A stretch of DNA of 64,000 nt. It comes from Nymphaea colorata (lineage: Eukaryota > Streptophyta > Magnoliopsida > Nymphaeales > Nymphaeaceae). The notes beneath the pieces are model-generated. The model was not told the DNA's origin, made no database searches, and saw only the letters and a list, made by a program, of their open reading frames with translations. Location: positions 19,027,002 to 19,091,001 of the forward strand of contig NC_045148.1 in assembly GCF_008831285.2 (NCBI RefSeq), written 5' to 3'. Both the position numbers and the translations under genes were made by a program. Numbering within the stretch: the stretch's first letter is position 1; each line of letters opens with the position of its first letter. Of the stretch, positions 1 through 11,719 are shown piece by piece.

Positions 1-2229
1 AGCTTTAGACCCAAGAGATTTCCCATATTAGCCCTCATTATTTCTAGAAATTACATCAGTAGCTTTTATCTTCTCCAGCCCAATAAAAAAGTTGTTTTCA
101 GTCAGAGTGCATACCAGTCAAAAGAATATCAAAGAAGCACCTCATATTTTTCGAATTTTCTACATAAACCTCATTCTTCTAAAACCGTCCAACCAGCAAC
201 CACTTTCTTCTTCAAATTTTTTCAAAATAAATAAATTTCTAAAACCCAAAAGAGTGTTCCAAATTTTATGATTTCGTCAATTTATCGACAAGTTACTTAT
301 GTTCGTCTTCTTCCTTAATAACCTTTCACCCACCAAGGCAAAATGATTCAATCACATAACGACATGCAACCGTAAAATAACATAACAAACAATCTGGTTC
401 TTATCGCTATATATTATGATGATATATTTTACATCATAAGAAGAAGAAGCACATTCCCGTTTATGCATATCCCTCTTATCGCCATATATATGACATCTTC
501 TTATGGTTTACCATCATAAAAAAACAAAAACCCCTTGATTCTTTGTATGGAAAAACAATATGATATGACAACCTAACATAAGTTCATTCATCCTAAGAAT
601 AAAAACCCAATGTTTCAGTAGAAGATGGTATATGTTATAGTCCCTCATAAGATATCAAGTGTAATGGGCTGGAAATCACAGGAAAACATTGTTTTAACAA
701 AATTACCAAAATACCCTTACGTAAAGAACATGGAAAGTAACTTCATTGTTTCAAGTACTCAAAAATAATATAGTTTCACGGAACAGCTTCACGAGATTAA
801 GGTCAAAACATTGGTCCTGAAATGGAAAAAAAGGAAGGCGATGGAGAAAAATGAGATCGCCTGCCCGTGACCGACCATCTTTCAATTCCCAGCGTCAATG
901 CAACGGAGATCTTGCCGTCACGATCCGTTACTAGAAGTTTCTTAATGGATTGCCAAATTACGTAACACGATAAAGATTCACGATACGAATGTATAGATTT
1001 ACTTTTTAGGAGGCGTTTGATAGCGTGAGATCTTAGATTCTAGATTTGAAGATTATTTAAGAATCATCTTGTTGGATTAAACCAATATGTATAAATTTTG
1101 AACTTTTTTATATAGAAAGACTAAGTTGTGTGCGGAGAGAATCTGATTTGAAATCCATGCAGATCACATATATCACGTTTGACTGGAAAGGTTAATCTTT
1201 TTCTTTATTTAGGATATAGTCCATGTTTTCGAAGAACTTGAGTGGTAGGAGTGGGGAAGCAAGGGAATGAGACACACGCAGACACACTTTTTAGTCTTTG
1301 TTCTCCACGAGCAGGAGAAGATTGTGGAGGGAATTTGCGTGGCTCGCGTTTGAAGGTCGGCACAAAAAGATCTACCACTTTTTCCACCTCTCCCTTCCAC
1401 AGAAAATAAAAAATTAATTTCTAATTGATGTTTTTTTTGTTTATTTTTTTAACTGAGATATGAGGGTACGAGTACGATTCTAGTATATATAAAATATATA
1501 TTGTTCAAAAAATCAAAATAAAAGCAACAGTTAAATAAACAAAAGATATAAATAAAAACATTATATTCTAATGAACACATGTATATGTATGTGAACCTGA
1601 TGTGACATAGTTCCTAAAAGTTATTTTTTACACTCGTTAGGTAAGCAAGACGCTACAAGTGATGCGCGAATATTTTATTAACTTACCAAATTGGTGCCAC
1701 TCTAGCGAAATGAAGAGATTTAGTGGTAGAAATAAGCAAACAAGCGTTCAAACAACGGTGAGACTTTTTGTTTCGTTTTGACTGTTTGAAGTGAGAAGGT
1801 TGGTAAGAACGAAACATGAAAAGGCTGCGGAAGTTGAAGATAAAAAATGAAAGCTCAACGTAAAAGAAAAAAGAAAAAAGAAAAAAAAACTACAAAAGAA
1901 GTATTTAATTATTTAAAAGTTACCAATTTTTCTTTCTAAATAAGAAAGATTATAAATTGAATATGAACCAAGGTCATACCTAAAAAAACAAGAGTAAAAG
2001 CAAACCTTCGTCTTCAAGGTGAATATGTCTATGGATAGTTTTCTGAACTCCTTCTTGTCTTCCTTCGATTCCCCAATATTATGGTCGACCTGTCGAAAAC
2101 TGCCACGTTGAGGAAAATTACTCGCAGAGCTCTTAATTGATATTTTGATACGTGCCTACCTTCGAGCGGCCAAGATGGCCAACGGCTACCCGTGTCTACG
2201 ACGGCCCTCGGCGGTGTGATCCCACCATA

Positions 2230-2370
2230 TTCAGAGGTGCAGGGGCAGAGAGAAGAGGGGGTTTACAGGGGCCTTGACCCCCAGATTTTAAGAACTTTAA
2301 AAATTTATATGTAAATCTAAAAAAATTGAGTTTAATATATATAAAAAGTTTGAAAATTTCATTCGGCTCT
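2230..2370. repeat. Dispersed repeat, copy 1 (GGGGCCTTGACCCC type)
   Basis: This stretch has a purine-rich run, then GGGGCCTTGACCCC, then an A/T-rich tail containing AAAAATTTATATGTAAATCT. The same order of blocks recurs near 4936-5095. It is probably a decayed transposon fragment. No coding capacity was seen. Confidence 0.5.
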
Positions 2371-2973
2371 TGTTAAATGTACTCAAATTGTACATGTTAA
2401 GGAAATGCACGCAAATTGCAAAGACAAGTTTAAATCCAACGCACATTGTAGATGTTTTATCTACAAGCTCATAGAATTTCGCTTTCAAAATCTAGCATTC
2501 AACAAGGTAAATCGATTTATATGGCCAAATATTTCATAAGAGCCTCTCATGTCTGTAGAATTTTATAAGACCTTTAAAGATGAACGATCATGATCATGAC
2601 AAGATGTGCTTGCTGGTTGCTCAAACTAATGAAGGTCGACCTGCGGTTGATCCACTTTGAAGTTAATGTATGTTCGGTTGTTGGGAAATACTGTGGAGCG
2701 ACATCACATGGGACTGAAATGTAAAGGATCCTTCTTCATAATATTCTGCCAAAAGGGTAGATAGAATGATAAATAAACAAATAAATAAACAAAGAGGGAC
2801 AAAACCAAGGGCAGTGTCAAAATTTTTTTTTTTTTTATGAGACTAAATATATAGCTAGAAACAAATCCACTTAAGTTCATGGGGATAGTGACCTGGTTCT
2901 CGTAAAGCTGCTCTATATAACCGGATCAAGGTCCACCTAAATCCAACTACCAAATTAAATTGTCAGAATGGGT

Positions 2974-2996
2974 CCGTGGGGCAACATGCCCCACGG
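2974..2996. other. Perfect short inverted repeat (hairpin)
   Basis: Two 9-base arms, CCGTGGGGC and GCCCCACGG, are perfectly complementary around a 5-base AACAT loop. The stem is GC-rich inside AT-rich DNA. No downstream U-tract or gene explains it. Confidence 0.6.
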
Positions 2997-4935
2997 AGGC
3001 TCCACGTATCTTCACAGGATAGAATCAATATGTTTCTCTTGCTAGCATGTCTTGAAAGCAAAGTCATGATCTTTTGACCTATTCATTTGGGTATTGTCTT
3101 CATTTTGGTGTTATTGATTGTAATTCATCTTATACATTGACATGGTGTGCTTTAAAGGTTCTTAGTTATTAAATAAGTTATACAAATCATATGGTTCCAA
3201 CCCCATGGTGTTTATTAGATCATTCGAATGAATGGCTTTGAGACGACAAACATAAAATTACATACAACTTGAGGACACCAATATATGTTTGATCCAATAC
3301 CGTCGGCTTATTTCCATCAAATGTTATGCTACACTAAATCTATTGGGCAACCCCATGATCCTTTATTTTGCTCTATCATTATGTTCAAAATTTGAATTGA
3401 TCATGAATTTTATCTGCAACGAGTTCTACAATACAGTTAAAGAATGTTAGAAACTCAAATTCGATGGAAAAACAAGTTTTTTGACTCTAGTTTTGTAGCT
3501 AAAAGCATGAAATGAGTATAACCTAATGAGATGTTTGTGCTTCTTATTTTAGATAACTTTTCCAGTAATATTTTGTTAAAATCTGACGGCTATGTATGTG
3601 AATGCATGAGAACCACTGGAACCACCGGATTGATATGTAAAGGTAAGATCTTACCAAGGGTAAGATTCCAATTCATTTTTCGAGATTCAAGCATGAATTC
3701 GAGGTTGAAGCTTGAATCAAAGGAACGTCTGATTTATGACTCTGACAAATGATGGAGTTAACCTGAGTGTTGAATCAGCTTCAAAGAGCATAGCACAGCT
3801 GGTAAGTATAAGTGTTGCACTATTGACCCATCCTTAGTTCAGTTCTCATGGGTGCTACTCCTTTAAACTGCAAACAGTAACATGAGTGACACTTGAGTTG
3901 AAGGGTATACCATAAGACCACCCAGGTTCCAAAGCTACTCTAAATCCCCAAAGCAAGGGAAGAGAGGAGGAGCTTTGGTCTCTCACTTGAGCAGTAGATG
4001 CCTTCCGCTAACCCAAGCCTGAATACTGAGTCTAAAGGGAATAAAGTCCTCACCCTCTTGCCATCAATCAAACTTGTCGGTTCTCTCTCTCTTTCTTTTT
4101 CGCTCAAACATATACACACAGGTGCATGCACACACACACACACACACATCCACACAGGTCATTTTGATAACTATTGATTTCACATGCATGCAAATTACTT
4201 CGATCTCCAAGGGTATTGGCTTGTATGCAACTCAAGAGTATACTCCAATTCTTCGGTTGAAGTTTCTTGCAGTCATCTGATATTAAACTTTTATGTTGTT
4301 TATGTATCTCATAATTTGACAAGGATGAATTTTGAAAGCAAAATCGCAACTGCCAATCTCGGAGAAGCCAGTCTTCACTCTGCAGTATTAATCGTTGGGA
4401 CATATTTGTTTTCCCTCGAATCTAATCTCAAATCCGTGGTCATAAGTCCACTGTTCAAACAATGATCTATTTCAGATCACTGATCTGAGGTTGGCAGATT
4501 AACAAGTATGCTCTTAATTTTCCCACATACTATTCTTCCAGAATTCGAGTTTTCAATTTAAGTACTTCTTCTCCAAAAGCAAATTCCATGCATATGAGCA
4601 GAAACTTAACAAATATTCCTTGTGCAATGGGGGTTTTCTCAAAATTTACTCCTGAAAAAACAGTTTTCTTTTTCTTAAATTTTGGCCTATTTGAAAATTT
4701 TAGTAAGAAGATGCTGATATATGTTCTTACAAGTAAGTCGAGAGTCGAGATACTTAAAACTCAACTTGTTTAAACTTGACTTGTTTGTAAACAAATCAGG
4801 TGACCTCGACATCTTAGGGCTGCTGGACAGCTAGTTTCCGTTTCAAATCTGTTTGTATTGCAAAAGAGGGAAATACGAATGTGTAAGTTAAAACAAGATA
4901 AGGGCGGCATCTCAAAGTACTAAAGTAGGCCCTAT

Positions 4936-5095
4936 ATCCAGGGACGGAGGGAGGGGAGATTCGTAGGGGCCTTGGTCCCTTTTGGTTTTTAAAATTTTTA
5001 AAAATTTATATGTAAATCTAAAAAATTTTAGTTATATATATATATATATATATATATAATTTGAAAATTTCTATTTTGACCCCGATGAATTGAGT
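4936..5095. repeat. Dispersed repeat, copy 2 (GGGGCCTTGACCCC type)
   Basis: The order of blocks matches the 2230-2370 copy: a GGAGGGG-rich start, AGGGGCCTTGGTCCC, then TTTAAAAATTTATATGTAAATC. A TA microsatellite (5034-5058) has expanded within it. It lies upstream of the phosphatase gene. Confidence 0.5.
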
Positions 5096-5743
5096 AGAGC
5101 TTCTGCCATAAGGGACAAATTCCTATTTCTAAGTTGAAATCCTGTTGCCTTTTTGCTACTTAAACTATTCTTGGCACTTTCTTATAATGATATACTTAAG
5201 TTGTATAATTGCATAGTTTTATAGCCTCGTGTTCATAGAGTTAGGAAGATACATGATGGGCTTCTAGCATTTTTCTTTGCTTTTTCTATTTACCTGGATG
5301 CATCTTTCCTTCGTATATGTGGTCATTTTATTGAAATTATAGTAACAAACAAAATTTCTAAGATTGATTCGATCCACTTAATGTCTATAATAACATCTCT
5401 AATTTCAATTGTATATTTTTTAATATCATCAAAGTAACATCCATTAAGATTTAAACTGAAGACGTGACTATAACATGTCACTCAACTCCATTGCTTGTTC
5501 TACTTAAAAAAAAAAAACAGAAAATTAAAAAAAAAAAAAGGAAAGAGGCAGGACAAACCCCTTCGACGGTCTTTGAACGTTTGTGTGTTGAGACACCTGG
5601 TAGTTTGCCATAGCTTTTGTTTATTGTGTTTGCTTCCGTCTCACTCTGGGGCCTAACCCGAATCCCTTGTGCTCGTCCCCGTTCTTCTGCTGCGTGAGGA
5701 GGGGAGTTGGCGGGGAGGTGGGAAGGAAGGAGGGCCAGGAATA

Positions 5744-8700
5744 ATGGCTGCCGAGATAGTCCCCGCTTTCGTGGTAGCGGCGTTCTTGCTGCTGATGGCG
5801 GTTTCTGCGGTCGCGGATGAGAGCTACGTGCGGCCGCCTCCACGCGCGGAACTGGGCGTCGGCGTCCCCACCTGGTTCTGGGGGAGGAAGTCGACGTCTC
5901 CCTTCCCTCAGCAGGTCTCTCTTTCTTGCTCGTCTTCCTCTCGTATCAATCGAATCAATCGTCAATATCTTCTCTTCTTTGCTGCCCCTTTCATTGTTGG
6001 ATCCTTTCGTTATTGTTTTGGTTGGTTTTCTGTAACGTTGTGTAAGATTGGTAAAGTAGCTAAATGTATGGAGTGCTGATTCACTCTGTTTTTTTTTTTT
6101 TTTTTTGGGGTTGGGGGGGGGGTTGGGTTTCTCTCTTTATTTTCACCGTTCCTTTTTTTTTTTTTTTTTTGCTCCTCCTCGCAGGTTTTAAAAAGAGAAT
6201 TTGAATGAAGTATGTTGCAGGTTTCCTTTTTGAGATGAAGGAAAACCTTTCTTTTTGTGCTTCTACCATGAAATTGAGGTATGAAGCGTAGTAAGTCCAG
6301 TTAACCTGGGGGCTTTGGACCCTCTAAATAAGGTGGGTGGATGCTATGGACAGCATGTCACTGACTATTGGAATTGAAGCATGAGAATAACTTCCATTTT
6401 TTTTGTAATTTTCCTCAGAATGTAGTGACCCCCATTTCTTTCTTCCTATGCAGCTGTTTTTCTGCTTTCTCAATTTGATAGATCTGCTCAGTTTCTCTCA
6501 CTGTGTTTCTAACATTTGATACCCTCTCCTCCTTTTTCTGCCTGACTTTACTCACTACCTTCTTCTTTTCAGGTTCACATCTCTTTGGCCGGAGACAGAC
6601 ACATGAGAGTAACATGGATCACGGACGATCCAACTGCTCCTTCAGTTGTAGAATATGGTACATCACCCGGAGAGTATATGGCCACCTCTCAAGGAGAAAG
6701 TACATCTTATAGCTACTTGCTATACAGCTCTGGCAAGATACACAATGTTGTTATTGGGCCATTAGAGGCCAACACTGTGTATTTCTATCGATGTAGCGGC
6801 CAGAACCCTGAATTCAGTCTGAAAACCCCACCGTCTCAATTTCCTGTCACTTTTGCTGTGGTTGGTGATTTGGGGCAGACGGAATGGACTTCATCTACTC
6901 TTGATCACATCGACAAATGCGAGTATGATGTGCATTTGCTGCCTGGGGACCTGTCTTATGCAGATTACAGGCAGCACCTGTGGGATTCATTTGGTGAATT
7001 GGTGCAGCCTCTTGCAAGTGCAAGACCGTGGATGGTAACAGAGGGAAACCACGAGAAAGAGAGCATCCCATTCTTTAAGTCTGGGTTTGATGCATACAAT
7101 GCAAGATGGAAGATGCCATTTGAGGAGAGTGGTTCGAGTTCAAATCTGTATTACTCTTTCGAAGTTGCTGGAGTTCATGTTGTGATGCTTGGTTCCTACA
7201 CTGATTACGATGAGTATTCTGAGCAGTATAATTGGCTGAAGGTTGGCTTAGGTGTCTCAAAGTTTGTCCCTTCTTTTTAACCATAAGCCTCTGCCATATT
7301 TTCATTTCACAATTTTGCGTTTTACGTGATGCAGATTGACACAATCCAAAACTTTTATAAACGCACTTAAGTTATCTCTGCCATATCTTGAGTTTCAGCA
7401 TTGTGAATTATAGGTTATCCGAGTCCTGTCTCTCCTTCGACCTAAAACTCTAAAAATGCTGCTCTTTGCCATCTGAAATGGGATAAAAGAAAAATTAATT
7501 ACACGTTCCTAAGTTCCTAACATTTCAGTTTTGTCGCTAAGTATCTCTGTTGTTTGGCTTTCAATATTATGTCAGGCTTGAATATTTTTAATGTGTACAG
7601 GCTGATCTATCAAAGGTGGACCGACAAAAGACCCCGTGGCTGCTGGTATTGATGCATGCCCCTTGGTATAACAGCAACTGGGCTCACCAAGGAGAGGGTG
7701 ACAAAATGATGTCCTCGATGGAACCATTGCTTTATGCTGCAAATGTCGATATTGTGCTGGCAGGCCATGTCCATGCATATGAGCGCTCTGTAAGTTTCAT
7801 GCAAGTTTTCCTGATGCTTATATTCAAAATCGCAATTGTTTAGATCTCATATTGATTAATTATCCAACTTCTGGATGAGATCAGACACGTGTCAACATGG
7901 GAAAGGTGGATCATTGCGGACCCGTGCATATCACTATTGGTGATGGAGGCAACAGAGAAGGGCTGGCTCAAAGGTAAGCTACTTTCCTCGGTGCCTTTTC
8001 ATTTGTATGATGTGCTATATCTACTTGTGAGTCGGAGACTTGATGGAAGTTCATAACACCTGCGGTTTGGTAGGGACTTACTGTCAGTTCCTAATATCGT
8101 CAAATATTAAGACAGTTGAGTGATTAAGATTGCAAATAGATGGATCCTATTGGCAAACCTAGAGTTTCGGAGTCAGCAGAATTGGAGAAGGCAGTGCAAG
8201 CCATAGGCATGGCCAAAGTAATTCCAATATACTACTTTGCAACACGGTGTGGATGTTGAGTATTCAAGCAACCATCAGCGCGCAAACATCTGAGAAAATG
8301 AAAGTTCTGACTTTATTGATCGATTGAGTTCTTTAGATTTCTCTGCATTCTAGTGTTGCAACATCAAGAGAAATAGCACAAGGGGTGTCTAACTTATGAA
8401 ACGAGCAGATGCCAGACACTTAATCATTCTAACTTACGCGGAACACTCCCATGTGCTCATCTTCTTAAACAGCGTTAGGCCTTCTGTTGGCTGTTAAATA
8501 TAACAGTCATGTTCCTGCCTTATTTGAGAGTTGTAGAGTAACACATTTCCTAAAAGTTATTGTCGCCTTACGGGTCGCAAGTTGTGGTATGGTAAGTATC
8601 CCTTTGGTTGTAGGGCTTAGTAACTTGGCTGTCTCGGTCGGGGATGTTCCCTTTGACCATGTTTTTGATGTTTATTGGATGTTGCATCAGTTCGTGCATT

Positions 8701-8971
8701 TGGTTACTGTATTCACGACACTGACAGCACGGTCATATTATTGCTTCTCAATAGGTATCTGAAGCCGAAGCCCGAATGGTCAGTTTTCCGTGAAGCCAGT
8801 TTTGGTCATGGAGAGCTAAAGATTGTGAATTCCACCCATGCTCATTGGAGCTGGCATCGCAATGATGATGATGAACCCGTGAAATCAGATGAAGTTTGGA
8901 TAACATCACTTGTTAATTCTGATTGCATTCGTAGCAACCAGTTGGACTTGAAGATCCGCACCACGGCTTAG
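5744..8971 (+). CDS. PAP18: Purple acid phosphatase (PAP18-like), 5 exons
   Basis: This is a metallophosphoesterase that hydrolyses phosphate monoesters with a two-metal centre, probably secreted or vacuolar. Exons: 5744-5914, 6573-7241, 7601-7789, 7885-7973, 8755-8971. They join in frame to 444 aa, close to the usual length of the plant low-molecular-weight PAP group. Residues 1-25 form a hydrophobic signal peptide. All five metal-ligand blocks are present: GDLG (D156), GDLSY (D183, Y186), GNHE (N216, H217), the MHAPWY block (H299) and GHVHAYER (H336, H338). An N-terminal fibronectin-like region (roughly residues 55-145) precedes the catalytic domain. The start was chosen because the signal peptide follows it directly; the frame is open upstream, but that sequence looks like leader. 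The transcript points towards the 3' end of ASPM. The subfamily call (PAP18/PAP22 group) is from recalled similarity. Confidence 0.93.
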
Positions 8972-9845
8972 GATGAACAGTTTGGGAGCTTGTCTTCTCC
9001 TCAGGTCTTTCACCAATTCTCCTTCTGCAGTAGCAAATGTCATGCGGCTTGACCTGGGTAGATGGTGGAGCAGTTTGCCAATGCGTGTCGTTCCATTGTT
9101 CTTTCTCAAACTTTATGCTTTAAAAAAGGCGTTATAAATTCCAGGCCGAGTATAAATAATCTGATCCAAGTTGACCAGCAAGACTTCACGAGCTAGAGCT
9201 GTGGAGAGACTAGGCTGATATGCTACATCTGTAGATAGTTTTACGTGACATTCAGAAGGAACAGTGTCTACAATTCTCGTCAATGACATGCTAGCGAGCT
9301 CTTGCATTGTTACCATATGACTATTCTGTACTTGGAGAATAGAGTGTGCATCTAATTAGTGACCAGTAAGTAACACAAAATGTTTATTGTGACCATCTCT
9401 CTCTCTCTCTCTCCCCACAAAGGGATGTACCGTAGCTCTCAGGCAGAGGGCGTAAGATGAGGTACATCTTTTGTTTGATTCTTGTAGATGCGACTCTTTC
9501 TTGTGGTGTTTACATATGTATACATTTTAGACACTTGAATGGTAAATAGATAAAAGAACAATATCAACTCCTCATTTTTCATATTCATGGTTAAGAAAAA
9601 AACAACAAAAAACAGTTGATGAAACATTTTTCTCATCTAATATATGTTTATACATTGTTCTCCTTGTCTTCCTTTTAGTCGTTTTTCTAGAATATCAAAG
9701 GTTAGGATTGTTCATTTTTCATCTAACATCCAAATATCTGCCACTTGCCTTTTTTTTTTTTTTTTTGCACTCCTTAAAATTTGTGATTTTCTTGGTCTTG
9801 GTTTGGATGGAGCCCGATGTTGCATCATGACTAGAGGATTTCAAG

Positions 9846-9846
<1 letters not shown>

Positions 9847-9926
<80 letters not shown>
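9847..9926. repeat. (TA)40 microsatellite
   Basis: This is an uninterrupted run of 40 TA dinucleotides, 80 bp long. It is self-complementary and probably length-polymorphic. It lies about 0.9 kb beyond the phosphatase stop codon. Confidence 0.95.
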
Positions 9927-9928
<2 letters not shown>

Positions 9929-10176
9929 TGTTTTTAAAGCGTTTTTTTCAGTTTTTTTATGTCAAACAGTTTTTTTTTTATTTTATAAGTTTTATTTGTT
10001 TCAAATATACTTATATTTTGATGTTTGTGTTATTAGTTTTTCACTTATTTTATTTTTCTTCATTTTTAGTTTTTTAAAATTTTATTGTATTTTTTTCTTA
10101 TTTTTCACGTTCGCTGTATTATATGCGAAAAAAACCTCGCCATTTAAAACTCTCAAACGTTATTTATGATTATGAA

Positions 10177-10178
<2 letters not shown>

Positions 10179-10212
<34 letters not shown>

Positions 10213-10224
10213 TTATTTATTTAT
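10179..10224. repeat. AT / ATTT compound microsatellite
   Basis: About 14 AT units run straight into ATTT tetranucleotide units. It is simple sequence only. Confidence 0.8.
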
Positions 10225-11719
10225 CATGGGTTTGATGCAGGGAAATAGCACTTTTGCTGGTATATTTCAGCTTCTTTATGCTGGTCTTGATGCTAAGAGC
10301 AGGACTTGAACAAAGCTTTAGCATCGTCCAAGCAGGTCTTTACGTTGGACTTAACCAGTTAATCACTTTGGTTGGGAGGCACTAAGCCTTGCTATACAAA
10401 AGATTTGGACCCCATTCCATTTCAGAATGAAGGGCGATGGCCCTTTTAGAAAAATCTGAAGGGTTAGCATACAAAAAGGACAGAAATCTCTCATATGAAT
10501 TCCTATCAAAATCAAACCCAGTGCCTCTTGATATGCCCCCTGACTGAACTGTTTTTCATAGAATCTATCTCCTAAAAATGTAGTTGAACAGTCATTAAGC
10601 CTGAGAGTGTAAACAATTTTCTGATGATCATTAACCCAGCAGCAAGCAGTTTGGAGAATGGCAGAACCAGAAGAGAACGAAGGCCAGCGGTCAGGTCTTA
10701 TGCCTGTATCCAACCAAACTGAAATTGAATATTTCATCTTCTTACTACAATCAGCATTTATAATAATATCTTGAACACCTTTTCAAAGGATGAACCGCAA
10801 CGGTGGTTGAGTTCCAGAATCCTCTTGATAGGCAAAGAAAGACATCCTTGTGCAGACATCATTCTTACTTCAGAAGTGGAAGAAAAGGCATGGTCCTAAA
10901 CCCTTAAGAAGCATCAGAAAATTCTTGGAAATTTCTCCCTAACCTTAGGAAGTACAAACCACGGAGAATGAACTGTGAATATTCATCGACAGCTAGACCC
11001 AGCCCTTTTCTATAAAGATTAGAAGTGGCATGAATCTATCTGCCATATGTTCAAACCTAGATTTGGTGGCCACCAAGCCTTCACACGCGATTCAAATTCG
11101 AGTTATATAGCTTGCAGCTCCAACAGCCCACAAGTATGGATAAAAATTATCAAGTGCAATTTTTAAGGCAAAAAATCCCAGCTGTACCTCTCCTTCCCTA
11201 AAGCTTTTTTGTATGTGAAACTTATTTCATACTATATTGTGGTGTTCAAAGCCCAAGTAAGCACATATTTCAAAAGCTCCCAAATCATTTGATAAGAGAA
11301 GATGTTCTCATGCATATATGCTACATGCAGACAACATATAGTGCAAAACCAAGAATGTTCTTTTTCTTTTACCAGGTAATAATTTCCCTCCAATGGCAGA
11401 CAAGGTAAAGAGGCAAGCAGCCAGATCCTATCAACTGCCAAATCGTATTGTCCAAAAGCATTCAACACAGAGATGAAAATGCACTTTACACAAGGCAAGG
11501 GAACAAGCCGATCTCCGAAAGCTGGAAACTTTCGACTTCAATTGTTCAGGATGCAAGACAAGATTTCCTTGGCTGGGCTGAGTCGTCTCTCTGCGCTATA
11601 CTTCGTGCTGCGCCGATATCCATTTTGCCTACGAATTCGCAGCAAAAGAGGCCAGACGTTTGGTAAGATTTTGAGAGGAAAAAAGAGCAAGAAAGCACCG
11701 AAACCTCATTATGGCAGCC

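Larger units (their letters stand above)
1..5650. other. Gene-poor AT-rich intergenic region
   Basis: I found no gene that can be supported here. Open frames are short, low in complexity, or carried by simple repeats. The stretch holds two copies of a dispersed repeat (near 2230-2370 and 4936-5095), a perfect 9-bp-stem hairpin at 2974-2996, a CA microsatellite near 4126-4149 and a TA microsatellite at 5034-5058. The last few hundred bases should contain the promoter and leader of the phosphatase gene, but no clear TATA box was identified. Confidence 0.6.
8972..11719. other. Intergenic region between two convergent genes
   Basis: This lies between the 3' ends of the phosphatase and ASPM, so it contains both 3' UTRs. 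It holds a CT run near 9401-9414, a 40-unit TA microsatellite (9847-9926) and an AT/ATTT simple repeat (about 10179-10224). A 124-codon minus-strand open frame at 10363-10737 resembles no family I know and was not called. Confidence 0.6.

Noticed and set aside
4104-4403. 99-codon minus-strand open frame spanning the CA microsatellite
   Set aside because: It is partly encoded by simple repeat (Cys-Val runs), has no domain and shows no splice context.
8487-8754. Open frame within the last phosphatase intron
   Set aside because: It lies between a good donor at 7974 and an acceptor at 8754 that join exons in the conserved frame. The translation is not PAP-like.
10363-10737. 124-codon minus-strand open frame after the phosphatase gene
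   Set aside because: It shows no recognisable domain, no splice partners and no conserved-looking motif. It could be decayed retroelement sequence, but that is not supportable from the sequence.
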